DNA from: Holothuria scabra
Taxonomy: Eukaryota > Echinodermata > Holothuroidea > Aspidochirotida > Holothuriidae
Assembly (NCBI GenBank): GCA_037179385.1
Contig: CM074193.1
Coordinates: 45,847,082 to 45,911,081 of the forward strand
Direction of reading: 5' to 3'
DNA length: 64,000 nucleotides
The translations under genes and the position numbers were made by a program. Positions 34,960 through 47,291 of the stretch are shown here, in pieces; the first letter of the stretch is position 1; every line of letters starts with the position of its first letter. The notes below the pieces were generated by a model, which was given only the letters and a program-made list of their open reading frames with translations, searched no databases and was not told where the DNA came from.

Positions 34960-36215
34960 TAAAGGGTTAGTGGTTCTAAGTAGGCACATTGAGTGAAAGA
35001 CAGAGGCCTAGCTAGACTTTTTCGTAAATTTCCCATCTATTAATTGTGAGCACTAGTCCACCCGGGAGCATTCGTTTTTTATCTTCTTCTTTTTTCTTCT
35101 TCTTTTTTTAAGATTTGAAAATATGGAGCTTGTATTAATGTAAAACTGTTGATCCTTCCGACCGAAGTTTTGTTTTTGAAGAGAATTTGGACAGTTAGGG
35201 AATACCAAAGGGTCTCTAGCTACCCCTCAAACATATTTAGACATATAGGACCAGGTTTAAATCACAAGCGATTGGCACTTTTGTGACATTGAAAAAGACA
35301 GACACAGATAGCAGACCAGACTGTAACTAATCACGACGTTAAACTGTGATAACGGATCATTTTTTATCAGTTTTTGTTAGATTTTAGTTAATTTAAAAAT
35401 ATGGTGCAAAATTAAACTTGAAAAAAAAAAACAGACTCTGAATGCCGCTTTAACTATACATACGTGTCGTACACGTATTTGATTCCTTCCCCCTTTACAA
35501 CCATGATCTAACAGTCCAAACACGATTCGATTTGTTTAATTTTAGGGACACAACCTCCTGTTACTTACACAGTAAATTGTTGGAATATAATGCGAATCAC
35601 CGTTCTCCGAACCAAAACCGCTGTTTGTCTTGTAATAAAATGTGTCATAAATGTGTGAAAGCACTGCGGTCTGGCGGATCTCGTACGTCTTAGTAAACTA
35701 CCACAATACAGTATGCTGTTTCTGCCATAGTGCCATCGGCTTTAGGAGTATAAAAAGCATCATTTATAATTCTGCTTAATTCAAACTGCAACTGGATTTG
35801 TTTTATAATTTTTGCTAACAATCTGGATGATTAAAGATCAACTGACAAGATTTTAAAGATATGTAACATCGATAAGAACTTAGTTTACGTTCGATGGAAA
35901 TTGTTATTTAACTTATCTATGTGTTTCTCGAAATTTTCATAGTAATGAATTTAATATATTTGCATCCTCAAAATGAAAATAAAGCAAGCGGGGGTGTTTC
36001 AGGCTGATTGATAAACAAAGTGTTCATTCTTTGTCTTCGACTTTGGAATAAAATATTTTCGCTGGTAAAAAAAAGTTAAATTTTTGAAACGGAACTGATT
36101 GGCTTGATGTGAACATACCCTAAAAACACTTCCCAAGGTCACCGAGATGGTGAACCAAATTTTCGGTAAAAATTTTTCCTGAGTTTGGTCAAATTCTTTT
36201 TAACATTCGTAAACG
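34960..36215. other. Non-coding sequence
   Basis: A short CTT-rich run is at 35082-35108. GATTTGAAAATATGGAGCTTGTATTA near 35112 resembles 59466-59492, so an old dispersed repeat is likely. No exon recognised. Confidence 0.35.
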
Positions 36216-36219
36216 CAGG

Positions 36220-36510
36220 CACGCAGAAAAAATTGGACAACTCAAACCGGACCGAACAAAAAACACAACCACAAACATTACCCATTGACCATCAACACAC
36301 AGAACACGATACGAATAAGGCTGTTATAAACTAATTAACAGAAACGTCACACCCATCACTAAAGACCGCCCCAACACCAACCCCACACCAACATCCGACG
36401 ACCGCAAACCAAGGCCACCCCTAATCCTTAGCTCCAATTGCAACAACATCTTGTCAAAAAATACAGCTCAAAGGCAACAAAACGCGCTCAAAGGCATCCA
36501 CACGCCTTAT
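36220..36510 (+). other. Strand-asymmetric A/C-rich block
   Basis: About 290 bp in which the plus strand is dominated by A and C (for example CCCCAACACCAACCCCACACC), with few G or T. Short broken frames have Thr/Pro/Asn/His-rich composition. It may be a remnant of a retrotransposon or other once-coding sequence; not identified. Confidence 0.3.
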
Positions 36511-36629
36511 GGCAGTTCATGTATGAAGGTAATCCTTTTTGGTTCATTAATTGACCCATGGCTTTCATTCTGACCACGTTTAGTTAAAGTTGATCCAAAT
36601 GTTTTGGGGTTTTTTTTTTTGTATGTTTT

Positions 36630-36772
36630 TTTACTCAAAAAACCAAGCAGTAACTCCTATTAAATTTCACATTTGAGGCAAGAAGACCGTCACATGACTA
36701 TCGAGAGCCAATCATGAAGTAGGGAAGTGTATTTACCACACTACTTCAAGTTGGGACCGCATTTCCCATTAA
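36630..36772 (+). mobile_element. MITE family A, right-half fragment
   Basis: AAACCAAGCAGTAACTCC, AAATTTCACATTTGAGGC and GAGCCAATCATGAAG match family A; ends near CCCATTAACCC. Confidence 0.65.
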
Positions 36773-37423
36773 CCCACGTGACTACATCAAGTTCCCCCGT
36801 TTTGGTACATTCCTGCCGTTATTGACAAATGCCGCGCCTCTCTAGATGCCCTTGAAGAACCGTTGCTGTGATCGCTACAATTACGTTAAAATTTCTTGTC
36901 CTTTAAATAAACTTTAAACCAAACATATTTTTGTATAGTAGAAATGAATGTTTTAAAATCCATGCGCATTCTTTTAGATTTATGTACGCTTTGCATTTGC
37001 TTTGTGTGGCAGAGTAACTGGCATTTCAAGTTATAGTCTATCTTCCTATCTAAATCGACAGCTGTAATAAATAATGAAAAAATCCGCTCGTAACCCCTAT
37101 CGCTTGATTTAAGTTTTCAACCCAAAGTATTACCCCAATCTCATTTCACGGCAAAAGTATAAATATGTTACACACGTTGCAGCTGTACAAGATTTGGCAG
37201 TGCGGTATGTAAGTAGAGTGAGAATGTTGGTTTTAATAAATGAGATCTATGCTATGTGTGTTTTGAAAGCAAAATATTAAATTCATATATTTATTGACGA
37301 TGAGGAGCCTTTTCCTGCATGGCTGCGGAGGTGTAAAAATTATACAGCGATCCCGGCAATCGTGGGTAACTGACAAGCATGCAGATGAGAATTTGAAACA
37401 TTTGTACGAGACCAACGGAATCT

Positions 37424-37565
37424 TTGCCCGCTTTGGCGCTTTCACACTTGAGAGCTATTCATGAACTTTAGGAGCAATCAGATCCGGATCAAGTATTTGC
37501 CCGCTTTGGCGCTTTCACACTTGAGAGCTATTCATGAACTTTAGGAGCAATCAGATCCGGATCAG
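37424..37565. repeat. 73-bp tandem duplication
   Basis: TTGCCCGCTTTGGCGCTTTC...GATCCGGATCA occurs twice with period 73 and no visible difference over about 69 bases, indicating a recent event. Confidence 0.92.
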
Positions 37566-38194
37566 GTCATCCCTGTCCAGTTTGACGTATATAGCTAATA
37601 CTTTTGGCTTTAAGGTCCAGTTCCAGACTCTCGAAAACCTATTTTTTTCTCCTTACCAAGGTAATGTGAGGTCGGTGGCGAGCAAAGACGAGAAACCTCC
37701 GTCCGTCCGTAGACGAGTAAAACTCAAAGGGCAGCCACTCATGCAATAACCTGACGGACCTTGAGGGGTCAGATCATTTGCAAGATTGGGATGACGTAAG
37801 CATTTTTCTCATATGTATGATGCGTGATGTGGGCAGGATCTTGTTTTAATTTTGGCAATGGAATTTTTAATTAACTAACACACCATCCCTTTTATTGCGT
37901 TATCAGAGACGAGGGCAAATAACACCAATTTAAAGTTAAATTTAATTTCTGTCACCGCCCAGTCTTTTGGCAAAATTAATAAATTGCCTGATAAAGAGCA
38001 CCCGAGTGAAATGTTTTACAGAATGTATACTGGTATCCACCGAATTCTTGTAGACTGTGCAGCATCAGCTATAAAGAAGCATCTCAATTACATGACCTTC
38101 TTGGGGACATGGCATTAGAAGCCATAACCAGCAACAGTAGCAAAGTCTCTCAGCATTTAAAATTGCTCCAGTAAAGCAGCAAGCGAGAGCTTAA

Positions 38195-38482
38195 GGGCCA
38201 AATCCTTTCACCTAAAACAGTTCCGATTCTCCTCAGTGACCTACTTACTTAAATTCCTCCCACCACTGTCTAGAATTTATCCAAGTTATTAAGACAATTT
38301 CATTTTATTGCTTCATGAGGACTATACAGACCCCAGAGTTTAATCAAAACACTTTCAGTACAGTATACACGTCGTATTATATGAACTTTGCTACTCGGCA
38401 TTTTTGAAGTAGCTATCAATCAAAGAAGATCGGCCAATTGAGAATTTCTGTAGACTAGAAGAAGTTTTTCTCTCACCTTTCT
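38195..38482 (-). mobile_element. MITE family B copy
   Basis: TTAA at 38191-38194, then GGGCCAAATCCTTTCACC. Contains CTTAAATTCCTCCCACCACTGTC and TATCAATCAAAGAAGATCGGCC, reverse orientation; right end eroded. Confidence 0.7.
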
Positions 38483-38689
38483 GTTCCACCGTGTTCATTA
38501 TTTGAATGTGGTGGTACATGAATGTCTGGAAATTAACGAAATCCCGTGAGAAAATTAAACAAGAGCAACTAGTGCAGAAGTTCATACCTTCAACTAAGGG
38601 TCCTTAAATTGTTTTTAAGTACAAGTTACATGAGTTTAATCTTGGTATGGCCACAAATTTTACAACCATTGATACATGGTCCGTATATT

Positions 38690-38952
38690 ACTGCATGGTC
38701 AAGTGGTTAGAGCATCCGACTTGCAGTCGGGAGGTTGGAAGTTCTAGCCCTGACTGGGTCATACCAAAGACTTCAAAAATGGAATCTACTGCCATTGTAC
38801 TTGGTGCTCAGCACAAGCAATGAAGTAGGGAAAACAAGCCAGTGATTCACAACTGGAAAAAATGCCGTGGCCGACTCAACTTGAACCAGTCGGTTGCAAA
38901 CTGGGCCGTTAAACTCAACCTAACCTAACCTAGCCCAACCTAACCTAACCTA
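38690..38952 (+). mobile_element. tRNA-derived SINE, most complete copy
   Basis: A box TGGTCAAGTGG at 38696-38706 fits the Pol III consensus. An anticodon-arm-like stem (CCGA/TCGG) follows, and a B-box-like GTTCTAGCC at 38741 differs at one key base. The body runs to TTGCAAACTGGGCCGTTAAACTC, with a tail of CCTAA pentamers to 38952. Not a functional tRNA: no acceptor stem closes it and it is one of several dispersed copies. Confidence 0.85.
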
Positions 38953-40800
38953 TTTATTACTAGGTTAAACAGCGATGGACCGTGGATATTCGCAGGATAA
39001 CGAACGATAGGGGTGAATGCAAGTGGAGCACGGGGGCACAGTCCGAGTGCAGCGATATCATTAACCCCAGACGGTGCATCATCTTACTTCATGCACAGGT
39101 CTAGAACTGCTGGACCTCCTTTATGACTCATACGGGGGGCGTGGAGCGAATTTTGAAGCGTGGGGGAGGGCTTATCACCAAAGCGGCCCAATATGTTCAA
39201 CAATATAATAGCAATGTAGGGCACCCCAAAATGCATAATGCAGAAAAAAAGTGGGAGACTTTAGTTTCCCCCCCCCCCCCCCTCGTCTCCGTGGTCCCTG
39301 TCATACACAATAAGATAACATACACAAAAGGATTATGATTACGATAAGTCAATGTTCATCATTTATTAATGAATACCTATAGGCCATTATTAATGATTAG
39401 GTCTATTTAAGCTAACCAGTTATACTGTACAGGAGAATATGTAACTAGATTTTGCAGACTTAAGTAAAAGAGCCATACTGGGGCCCACTTGGGACCTTGG
39501 AACAATACTTCCAGACAAAAGATCAAATTTGACCCACTGTCAACTCTGCTCAGCAGCACCACTTACTGAGTATCATTATGGCAAACCAGCATAGGCCGTT
39601 TAAAGCATTTTGCAGACATCACAAAATGAGATATACACAAGGTTCATTTAAATAAAACTACCAGTATACTATAAACCGTCGCTTACCAGGCATCATTAGG
39701 TCAGACCCTCAACTTTTTTACTATTATCTGAAGGAAAGTGTGCTGCATTTTGCAATAGGCATATTTTACAAATTGGACCCACCTTCGGCCTTGGTTTTAG
39801 TATTCTTGACCACTTCAAAGTTACATTCAACAGGGTATCATTACGACAAACCATCAACACTGTACAGGACAACGGGCAAGAGAAGAAACATGTTGTAGAA
39901 TTTCACACGATAGGCCATACGACCTACATTTAAACTCCCAGAATACCGTACACAGATCACTAACCTTTTCTCTTTTTTCTAACACAGATCACTAACCAGG
40001 CATCCTTACATCAAGCCGCCAACTCTTTTAATGAAAAAGGGAGTTGTGCTTTTCAAAGAGCTATACGTCCCAGAAGGGCTTATTCCAAATATCAACGGGT
40101 ACTTGAAATATTTTACCAAAGAGAGAAGATACTTGAACCAGGGACTTATTACGTAACAACATTGTCAAGTATAAAGTCGTGTTTTGTCATACAGCCATCG
40201 AGGAGAATTTTGATGTTCTCCCTTTGAGGATTAGCGAGCTTTCAAAAGTTTTACTTTCAATTTTATTCTTAGAAAACTTTCTCTTAACTTTCTCTTAACT
40301 GCCTAATATAAACTTTCCCTGCTAGATGTAAATAAACTAAAACATGCTTTATCGGAAAACTGCAGCCTTTCAACAAACAGTGAATAAACATTCGCATAAG
40401 CCCATATCCGATTTGTAGCTTGGGCAAGTTCCATTAGATGAGTTGGATTCAGCCCGTGCATGTATATGACAGTGTCGACCGCAGCCGACGAGCGACGATA
40501 ATTTTCTCAGGACTTATTTGGTTATTTGATGAATTTTAATTCGTTCCCCACTTATGGCAAGAAAGGCAAAAGTGTGAAGGTTGTAAAGTTGCCCGATTCC
40601 CGAACCAGTCTGTTTGGGAAAACTAAGGTACTTGTCAACGTAACGATGAGCCCTTAGCTCCTCCGACCCTTGCGTCCAAAGGTTACGACTCCTATCCAAG
40701 AGGTTCTTACTTTTTTTGCATCCGGTTAGCGGACCCACTTAGGGGACCCATCAAAAATGGGCATCGGCTCTGAAACTTCCGAGGACAAAGAAGTTACGTC
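38953..40800. other. Non-coding sequence
   Basis: C-run at 39267-39282 and G-run/GC motifs around 39133-39170. A tandem CTTTCTCTTAA duplication is at 40278-40300. No exon or full element recognised. Confidence 0.35.
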
Positions 40801-40820
40801 ACTTAATGTAATTGTTAATA

Positions 40821-40821
<1 letters not shown>

Positions 40822-40851
<30 letters not shown>

Positions 40852-41308
40852 CTTCTTCTTCTTCTTCTTCTTCTTCTTCTTCTTCTTCTTCTTCTTCTTC
40901 TTCTTCTTCTTCTTCTTCTTCTTCTTCTTCTTCTTCTTCTTCTTCTTCTTCTTCTTCTTCTTCTTCTTCTTCTTCTTCTTCTTCTTCTTCTTCTTCTTCT
41001 TCTTCTTCTTCTTCTTCTTCTTCTTCTTCTTCTTCTTCTTCTTCTTCTTCTTCTTCTTCTTCTTCTTCTTCTTCTTCTTCTTCTTCTTCTTCTTCTTCTT
41101 CTTCTTCTTCTTCTTCTTCTTCTTCTTCTTCTTCTTCGTTTCTTCTTCTTCTTCTTCTTCTTCTTCTTCTTCTTCTTCTTCTTCTCCTTCTTCTTCTTCT
41201 TCTTCTTCTTCTTCTTCTTCTTCTTCTTCTTCTTCTTCTTCTTCTTCTTCTTCTTCTTCTTCTTCTTCTTCTTCTTCTTCTTCTTCTTCTTCTTCTTCTT
41301 CTTCTTTT
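40822..41308. repeat. Long TTC/GAA triplet microsatellite
   Basis: About 487 bp, roughly 160 CTT/TTC units, interrupted only near 41137 (CGTTTC) and 41185 (CTCCTTC). All six frames read as homopolymers and do not code. Confidence 0.98.
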
Positions 41309-41779
41309 GTTTAGGGGTGGGGTGGGGTGAGAAGCATCTCGCATTCCATGTCCAAGCGTAAAATTTAAACTGACAATAACAGGTTAGCTGTAACGGAGCG
41401 TGGTCCATGACTTATGCAGTTAACTTGCACCCAAGTAGAAAGTGCGATGCCCTGATTGCGCTTGTGTTCATTTTGCTACAACAACTTTTGCTTCAGTTGA
41501 AAATATCGTTCAGCAGAATTTAATCCTCTCAATACACCATCCTGTTTTCTTTTGGTTCTAACGAATCCTTCTCGCTGATAAAGCGTGAATAATAATTTCC
41601 TTTTTCTATTGTCACCTTTTCCATGCAGTTTCCGGTTACCCACAATGATTTCAATCGCATTAAGTTTACAATACAATAAATATATCTAATAAAGCACACA
41701 TAACTTCCGTACCTGACGTGACTGACAACATGGATAAATTCCGTGCGTTTCTGAGAGTCCAGGATATGGTTAGGACAAG

Positions 41780-42823
41780 GGACTTACCTTATTCCTTTTG
41801 GGTGGCTATGCACATGCGCACATCTTCCAACCGTCGGATAAACAAACCGATCCCGCACTCACTTAACACACGTATTCATTCGTTCGTAATCCACCCATAA
41901 GCCAAGGAGGGATCTAAAGTCTGAAAGTTTGGCGTTGTGCAGTGGATTGTGCAAAGATATTATAAACCTAGATACCAAACTAAAAATGGCGCGGTGACCC
42001 CTCGTGGAGGCCGAATCGGAGAGGCGGAAGTGCTGATCACTTTCCAGTCCTTTTTGGGCACCAAAAGGTAAATTGGTATCTTCCGGTAGTGATTTCTAAA
42101 CATTGCCATTCTAGCAAACACCATTCTTCATTAGAGCTCCTTTACATTTGGCAGTTTTTTGCTTCTTCGAGGCTTTGTACTTAAGACCATTTGAACATGA
42201 ACGTAAAACGACTGGTTTGAAGTTCATCGACTTACTGATTGGTCAGTTTCTAGGGAATCTTCACAAGCGCACATCTATGCACGTGTTTACATTCTTACGC
42301 GCTTACAACATAAAATCAACTAGTGTGATCGTTTTCCAAGCACGCAGAAGTACGCGTCAATTATCCAGGACAGCACACGGAGAAATGAATTGTGCGCGTA
42401 CAGAACTCGCTTTGAAAATGGACGCACGATGGCAACTCGTCACGAGTTTCCGTTATGCATCCATAGTTATAAGCGCAGATCACCAAGCAGAGCTGTGCGC
42501 ATGTCAAATGAAAACTTCCGCCCCTCCGATTGAGCCTCCGTGAGGAGTCAGCGCCTCTAACAGTGTAGGGATAGGGGTTTGGTATCTACGTTTATAATAT
42601 CTTTGGGATTGTGTCTCAATTGTCTTTTTAGTGTAAAAATTTGCATTTTAATCGGTCGTAAAGTAATACTGGGGCCCTATTTTCGTTCGAGTTGACTAGA
42701 TACTTATATAGTGTTGCAGGCACGTACAGACGAAAACAAGGAAACGCTCCACAGTATATGCTGAACTCTTTTTGTGTATCCACGCTGCTACCCACAATAC
42801 CATGTGGCAACTAATGACCCGAA
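41780..42823 (+). mobile_element. Repeat family F, copy 3 (split by insertion)
   Basis: The left part 41780-41951 has GGCTATGCACATGCGCACATC and GGAGGGATCT. The right part 42606-42823 has TTTTAGTGTAAAAATTTGCATTTTAATC, TATTTTCGTTCGAGTTGACTAGA and AAACAAGGAAACG. Removing 41952-42605 and one octamer restores the family order. Confidence 0.75.
41952..42605. mobile_element. hAT-like element with perfect 8-bp TSD, nested in family F
   Basis: GGATTGTG is duplicated at 41944-41951 and 42606-42613. The ends CAAAGATATTATAAACC and, inverted, CAAAGATATTATAAACG continue into long inverted arms (TAGATACCAAAC; GCGGTGACCCCTCG / GCGCTGACTCCTCA). 654 bp. The 131-codon frame inside has no transposase motif. Superfamily is inferred from the 8-bp TSD; the terminal bases are not the usual CAG. 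Confidence 0.85.
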
Positions 42824-44775
42824 AACTTGCTTCTTTAGTGGAAGAATTTGTTTTGCAGCAAAATATGTATTTATGATCAGACCCGGAATACGGTAGCCAT
42901 GCAGGCAAGGTAATATATTGAAAGGAGGGAAATGACTTCCAGGGGCAACCATTTTCGGAAATTGTAAAATATATGTAGTCATTGGAAACTTGAAATATTC
43001 TACTGGGTTAGTTTAGTTGGGAGATTTAACGACACACTCTAGGGATCGAAAAATAAGTGCGTCTTCCCCCCCCCCCCCTTCCTTGGCCACGGTCCGGCTA
43101 GGTAATGTACGGTAACAACTTGAAATAATCTAGGTTTAGTTTTCATTTCGTTCCGTCACAAACTGTTTACGATATCACTGTGAAAGTGGAATCAGGCTCT
43201 AAATTTGGATTGAAAAAATAAATTGAACCAGAGCACTTGCTCTTTTAGAGTGAACTTTAAGGCTAAATTTTGCATTCGAAAGGAATTTCACCCTTTAATC
43301 GTGGGTTCAGAGAGTACGGCCCATAGTGAACTGAATCAAGCAAGATAGCCTTAGCTCATGCATAATCTCCATAAGTATTTTGCTAAGCTGTTTTTATATT
43401 TCAATCTTTGGGGGATAGACGAATCAGGAGCCAGGTGATGGCGAAAAATTGAGGGGGCTCATCGGTCTTTATTTCTGTAATCATTTTGATTACTAATACC
43501 ATTGATGGCCCCAAACCATCCCGATTTTAACAACTATGCAGATTAAGTTCATATTTTGAATTGAATACAACTATTCATCGTACGGGTTGAAAAAATAAAA
43601 AATAGGCCCAAATAGCCACTATGGTCAACAAAGTTCGCCCCAAACTTCCTGGTTTGGGGTCTTTGATCCCCATTCTTAGCTCCATTTTACCTGCATCATG
43701 TTCCATTACCCAGGCCCGCGATTAACGTCTGGCAAAACTCAGTAACACTTCGAGAGGCCCTAACATAGAGGGTACCACCCTACCTGATACTTCCTTCTAC
43801 ACTTAGCGCAAAAAAGCGACAGTAAAATGTCTGCACGCCGGCAATACATTATGAGCATCTTCTTTTACAACTGCGTGCCTTGAACCTGCAATGCAGTTGC
43901 GAATTCAGTAGTCTATGTACTGGAAGCACGCAAAGCAGTTAAATAAAAACTCGCTGGGTAGGCATGTATCATGAAGGCGTATGCGTAAACAGGGTAATGG
44001 TACACTTGACCTTGTGGCTCAGTCGGAAGTGATGACTTTTCCAATTCGTCTGTTCCAAGGATGGGCAACTTAAGTTCGGCTTGTCAGTGTTTCTTTTTTT
44101 TGTTTGTTTCTTTTTTCCGAGAGATGCCTCAAGAAAACCCCAAATATGGATCAGTTGACTACTTTAAATCAAGCACCAAACGTCGAGAAATTAGTTGCAA
44201 GCCATCAGTATCAGATACTGAATTCTTCGAGAAAACAGGCCCGAATCCAAAGCAGTCCTCCCTTTTCGCCGCAGCATCGAACATATATACGTAAAAATTA
44301 GCATAATATTAACTTACGAGAATAAAGGCCTTTGCTTATTCTTATTGCAGAACCAACTCAAAACATCAGAATATTTTATATTCCCCTTGCAAGCCCGACC
44401 GACTTTCTGAATGGTAGCGGGTTTTCAAAATTTTCTGCACGTTTCGCACCAGCCGATTATGGGGCTCTGCTTAGGTAGTTTTAAAGTCAGGATTGTACAA
44501 ATTTTGTTAAGATAACCGCGTCTTACCCATTCATACTCTCTTCATCATGATCAACCGCCTATCCTTCGAACTTGTCTAATCGGGGCCCGGGTAGGGCCTG
44601 TTTTCCCCCGGTACTTATAAACAATTGGGCAGGCTATTGAGTTTGTATTTTTGTGAATAAAAATTTAGATTGCTTGAAAGTTTGAAGTCAACAGCAGGTC
44701 GTTTGATAAGTACGAATCGGTCATTTTTTTCACTTCTAGTTCCTGGCCCGTTGAATGAAAGGTAACCAACCCCTT
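42824..44775. other. Non-coding sequence
   Basis: C-run at 43067-43078. Two overlapping plus-strand frames at 44061-44301 lack recognisable domains. No exon called. Confidence 0.3.
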
Positions 44776-44779
44776 GTCA

Positions 44780-45330
44780 ATTCAGTCCTTTATCTACTCC
44801 TACAATACAATACCATTACAATGGAGGAACATTTATTAAAAACTGAAAATTGACCATTTTACAGGGAAATGTCTGATTTGCACTCCATCATTAATAAATA
44901 TGAGCTCAATATGCAAATATTGTGGTGTCATGAAAGGGACATGCCATATATAGGTAAATGTTATCCTTTGTTTTACAATCTCTATTTTAAGGACAGTTGT
45001 AACATTAGTTTGTCTTGAGGGTTTTATTTTGGAAGTTTAAATTTTGTCCTTGAAAATTGTCAGTATCAATTACGAAACCATGAGCTATCTAATGAGTAAT
45101 TAAGAGATAATTAATATAAGGTTAACAAAAGAAATATCAACACTTTGCAACACCCCACATCATTATTTTTGCATAAATAACAAGTTGCTTTAGAAACATT
45201 TCTACTTTGAAGAGGTATATCTTGAGAACGTAAAAGATATTGAAAAAATTCCAACAGATTTTCCCATAGATAAGTGCACTCTGTAAAGCCAATTGAAGCA
45301 AGGTCATTTTGCTGACATGTCACACTACCT
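44780..45330 (-). mobile_element. MITE family D, reversed copy
   Basis: Right end TTTTGCTGACATGTCACACTACCT at 45307-45330 mirrors the left ends of 9455 and 46129. Contains ATGCCATATATAGG and ATTTTCAAGGAC-type blocks in reverse. Flank GTAA instead of TTAA. Confidence 0.7.
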
Positions 45331-46128
45331 GTAAACGAATAATGTGATAGTGTTACAGAATTTACTGGAAGGCACAAATGATGTAACTGTTGTCGTTTAA
45401 ATAGGTTCAATGTCCGTAAAACTGAAAATAAGATGTAAAAGCCACTTGTAGGAAGTGGATATAATTTTTAGCAGAATGCTCGCAATTTTTTTGTCCCCAA
45501 GATAATACATATTTGTGCCCACGAGTCCCGGATCCTGGTTCCCTTCTTGAATTGAGCGAACAGCCGACACCATTACGGTAACTTCACCGCACCAACCCAC
45601 ATAAACTGAGGTTCATGGAAAACCTCTTTAAATATTTGATAGGATCTCATATTGGGCTAAAAATAAATTAAAGCCACTGTAACAAAAAAAGGGGACTCGA
45701 ATGACGTCATTGCCTTTGCACCTTTAATTCGGTGGCTTCACAAAATACCGGTAAAGGTCAATAGTGTAGGAAATAAAAAATAAGGAAGAAAAAAAAGTTT
45801 ACTTTGTCTTTCACACGAGCCTGCAGATTCAATAGTTCAACAATAATTGCACGCGGAGTTCGAAGATGTCAGTAATGAATTACATATCGTCCAGAGAACG
45901 TGAAAAGTAGCACATCAAAATTGTTAAGAACGCAATAATTGTTAAAAAAATGTAAAATTGATAAACACGAAAAAGTGCGATTATGTTTTTGTGTAGCTAT
46001 AGAACACGGTGACTCAAAACTGCCGACTCGTTTTTACGCTTTCTACAGATAACTAGAGAATTTTATCATAGGTTTATTTCTCTCTACTAACTTGGTGTAG
46101 TTTCTGTCTACTAGTCATATTTTCTTAA

Positions 46129-46730
46129 AGGTGGTGTGACATGTCAGCAAAATGCGATCCACTTGGCGGTAAGGGAGTGGGCTTTCTTAAGTAAAAATCT
46201 GTTGGAATTATGTTAATATCTTTTATGGTTCTCAAGATAAACCTGCTCAAAGTTTGAGTGTTCCTAAAGCAGCATGTGGTGGCTTATGCAATTAAATGTA
46301 TGATGTGGAAGGTAGCACAGTGTTGACATTTCTTTTGTTAATCCTATACGTTATCTCTTAATTACTAATGTTATAGTTTATGGTTTGGTTATTGATACTG
46401 ATTATTTTCACGGAGGGACACAATTTTAAATTTCAAAATAAAACCCTTAGGAGAAACCAATGTTACAATTGTCCTTGAAATAATGATTGTGTAAACGAGG
46501 AATAACATTAGCCATATATGGCATGTCGATCTCATGACATCACAAAATTTGCATATTCAGCTCCTGTTTATCAATGATGAAGTGCAAATCAGAGATGTCT
46601 TGTAAAATGTTCAATTTTTAATAGGTTATGGTGGGAGGTGGCTATTTTCTTGGTTTTCAATGCTTGTTACTACACATCGAATACACACGGCAATTTTGTC
46701 ATTTTCATCTCATACGACCTTTAGCTGTTT
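46129..46730 (+). mobile_element. MITE family D, copy 2
   Basis: TTAA at 46125-46128, then AGGTGGTGTGACATGTCAGCAAAA; contains GTGTTGACATTTCTTTTGTTAA and ATAACATTAGCCATATATGGC. Right boundary approximate. Confidence 0.72.
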
Positions 46731-47290
46731 CAGTTTTTTAAGGTCTCCCGGTGGGGAAAAATTGAACAATACTTATTGCGGAATTGTCTTCCGTTCAACT
46801 GAAATTTTTGTTTTAATTGCATTTGCCTCCGCTCTGCAAGCCCCGCGAGCCACACAAAAACTTATGATGCTTTTTCTTAAGTTCTCCCGACCCTCTGGCA
46901 AAGGGCCGTTCAACGAAACCAAACTTTAAACTGCTTCCCCAAAAGAAGCTATACGTCCACTCAAGAACAACACTTGACCAACCTCACGGCCCTCAGACCA
47001 TTTATCATTGGTCTGTTATGTATGGCTCCATTCTAGATTGGATGAAAAGAACTTATGTTGCAGTTGTAGATATTGAATGCTAGTGAAAGATCTCGGATAC
47101 GAGAGCCAGTGGAGAGCACAATAAAAGGTTGTCTAGTTATCTTCCTATAACTTCATCAAAACTCAGGAGCCAATACTCGAATTGAACTGCTTCTGATCTG
47201 AAAGCATATGCTTTAATAAGGGTGTCATGTGGCACATATGTACATAAAAGATACGGTTGAAGCAGGGAAGTCCTCGCAACTCCCTGGTTA
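46731..47290. other. Non-coding sequence
   Basis: No element or exon recognised; GCAACTCCCTGGTTAA at the right end is another AGGGAGTTGC-type motif. Confidence 0.3.
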
Positions 47291-47291
47291 A

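Noticed and set aside
38690..38760. tRNA gene
   Set aside because: The A box is good but the B box is altered, no acceptor stem closes, and the sequence continues into a SINE body repeated elsewhere.
40757..41408. Long frames on both strands encoding poly-Phe, poly-Ser, poly-Leu, poly-Lys, poly-Arg or poly-Glu
   Set aside because: Entirely produced by the TTC/GAA triplet tract.
42148..42543. 131-codon plus-strand frame
   Set aside because: Lies wholly inside the hAT-like element 41952-42605, without any transposase motif or homologous look.
44007..44060. tRNA-like GTGGCTCAGTCGG
   Set aside because: Only a D-arm-like phrase; no B box or folding arms follow.
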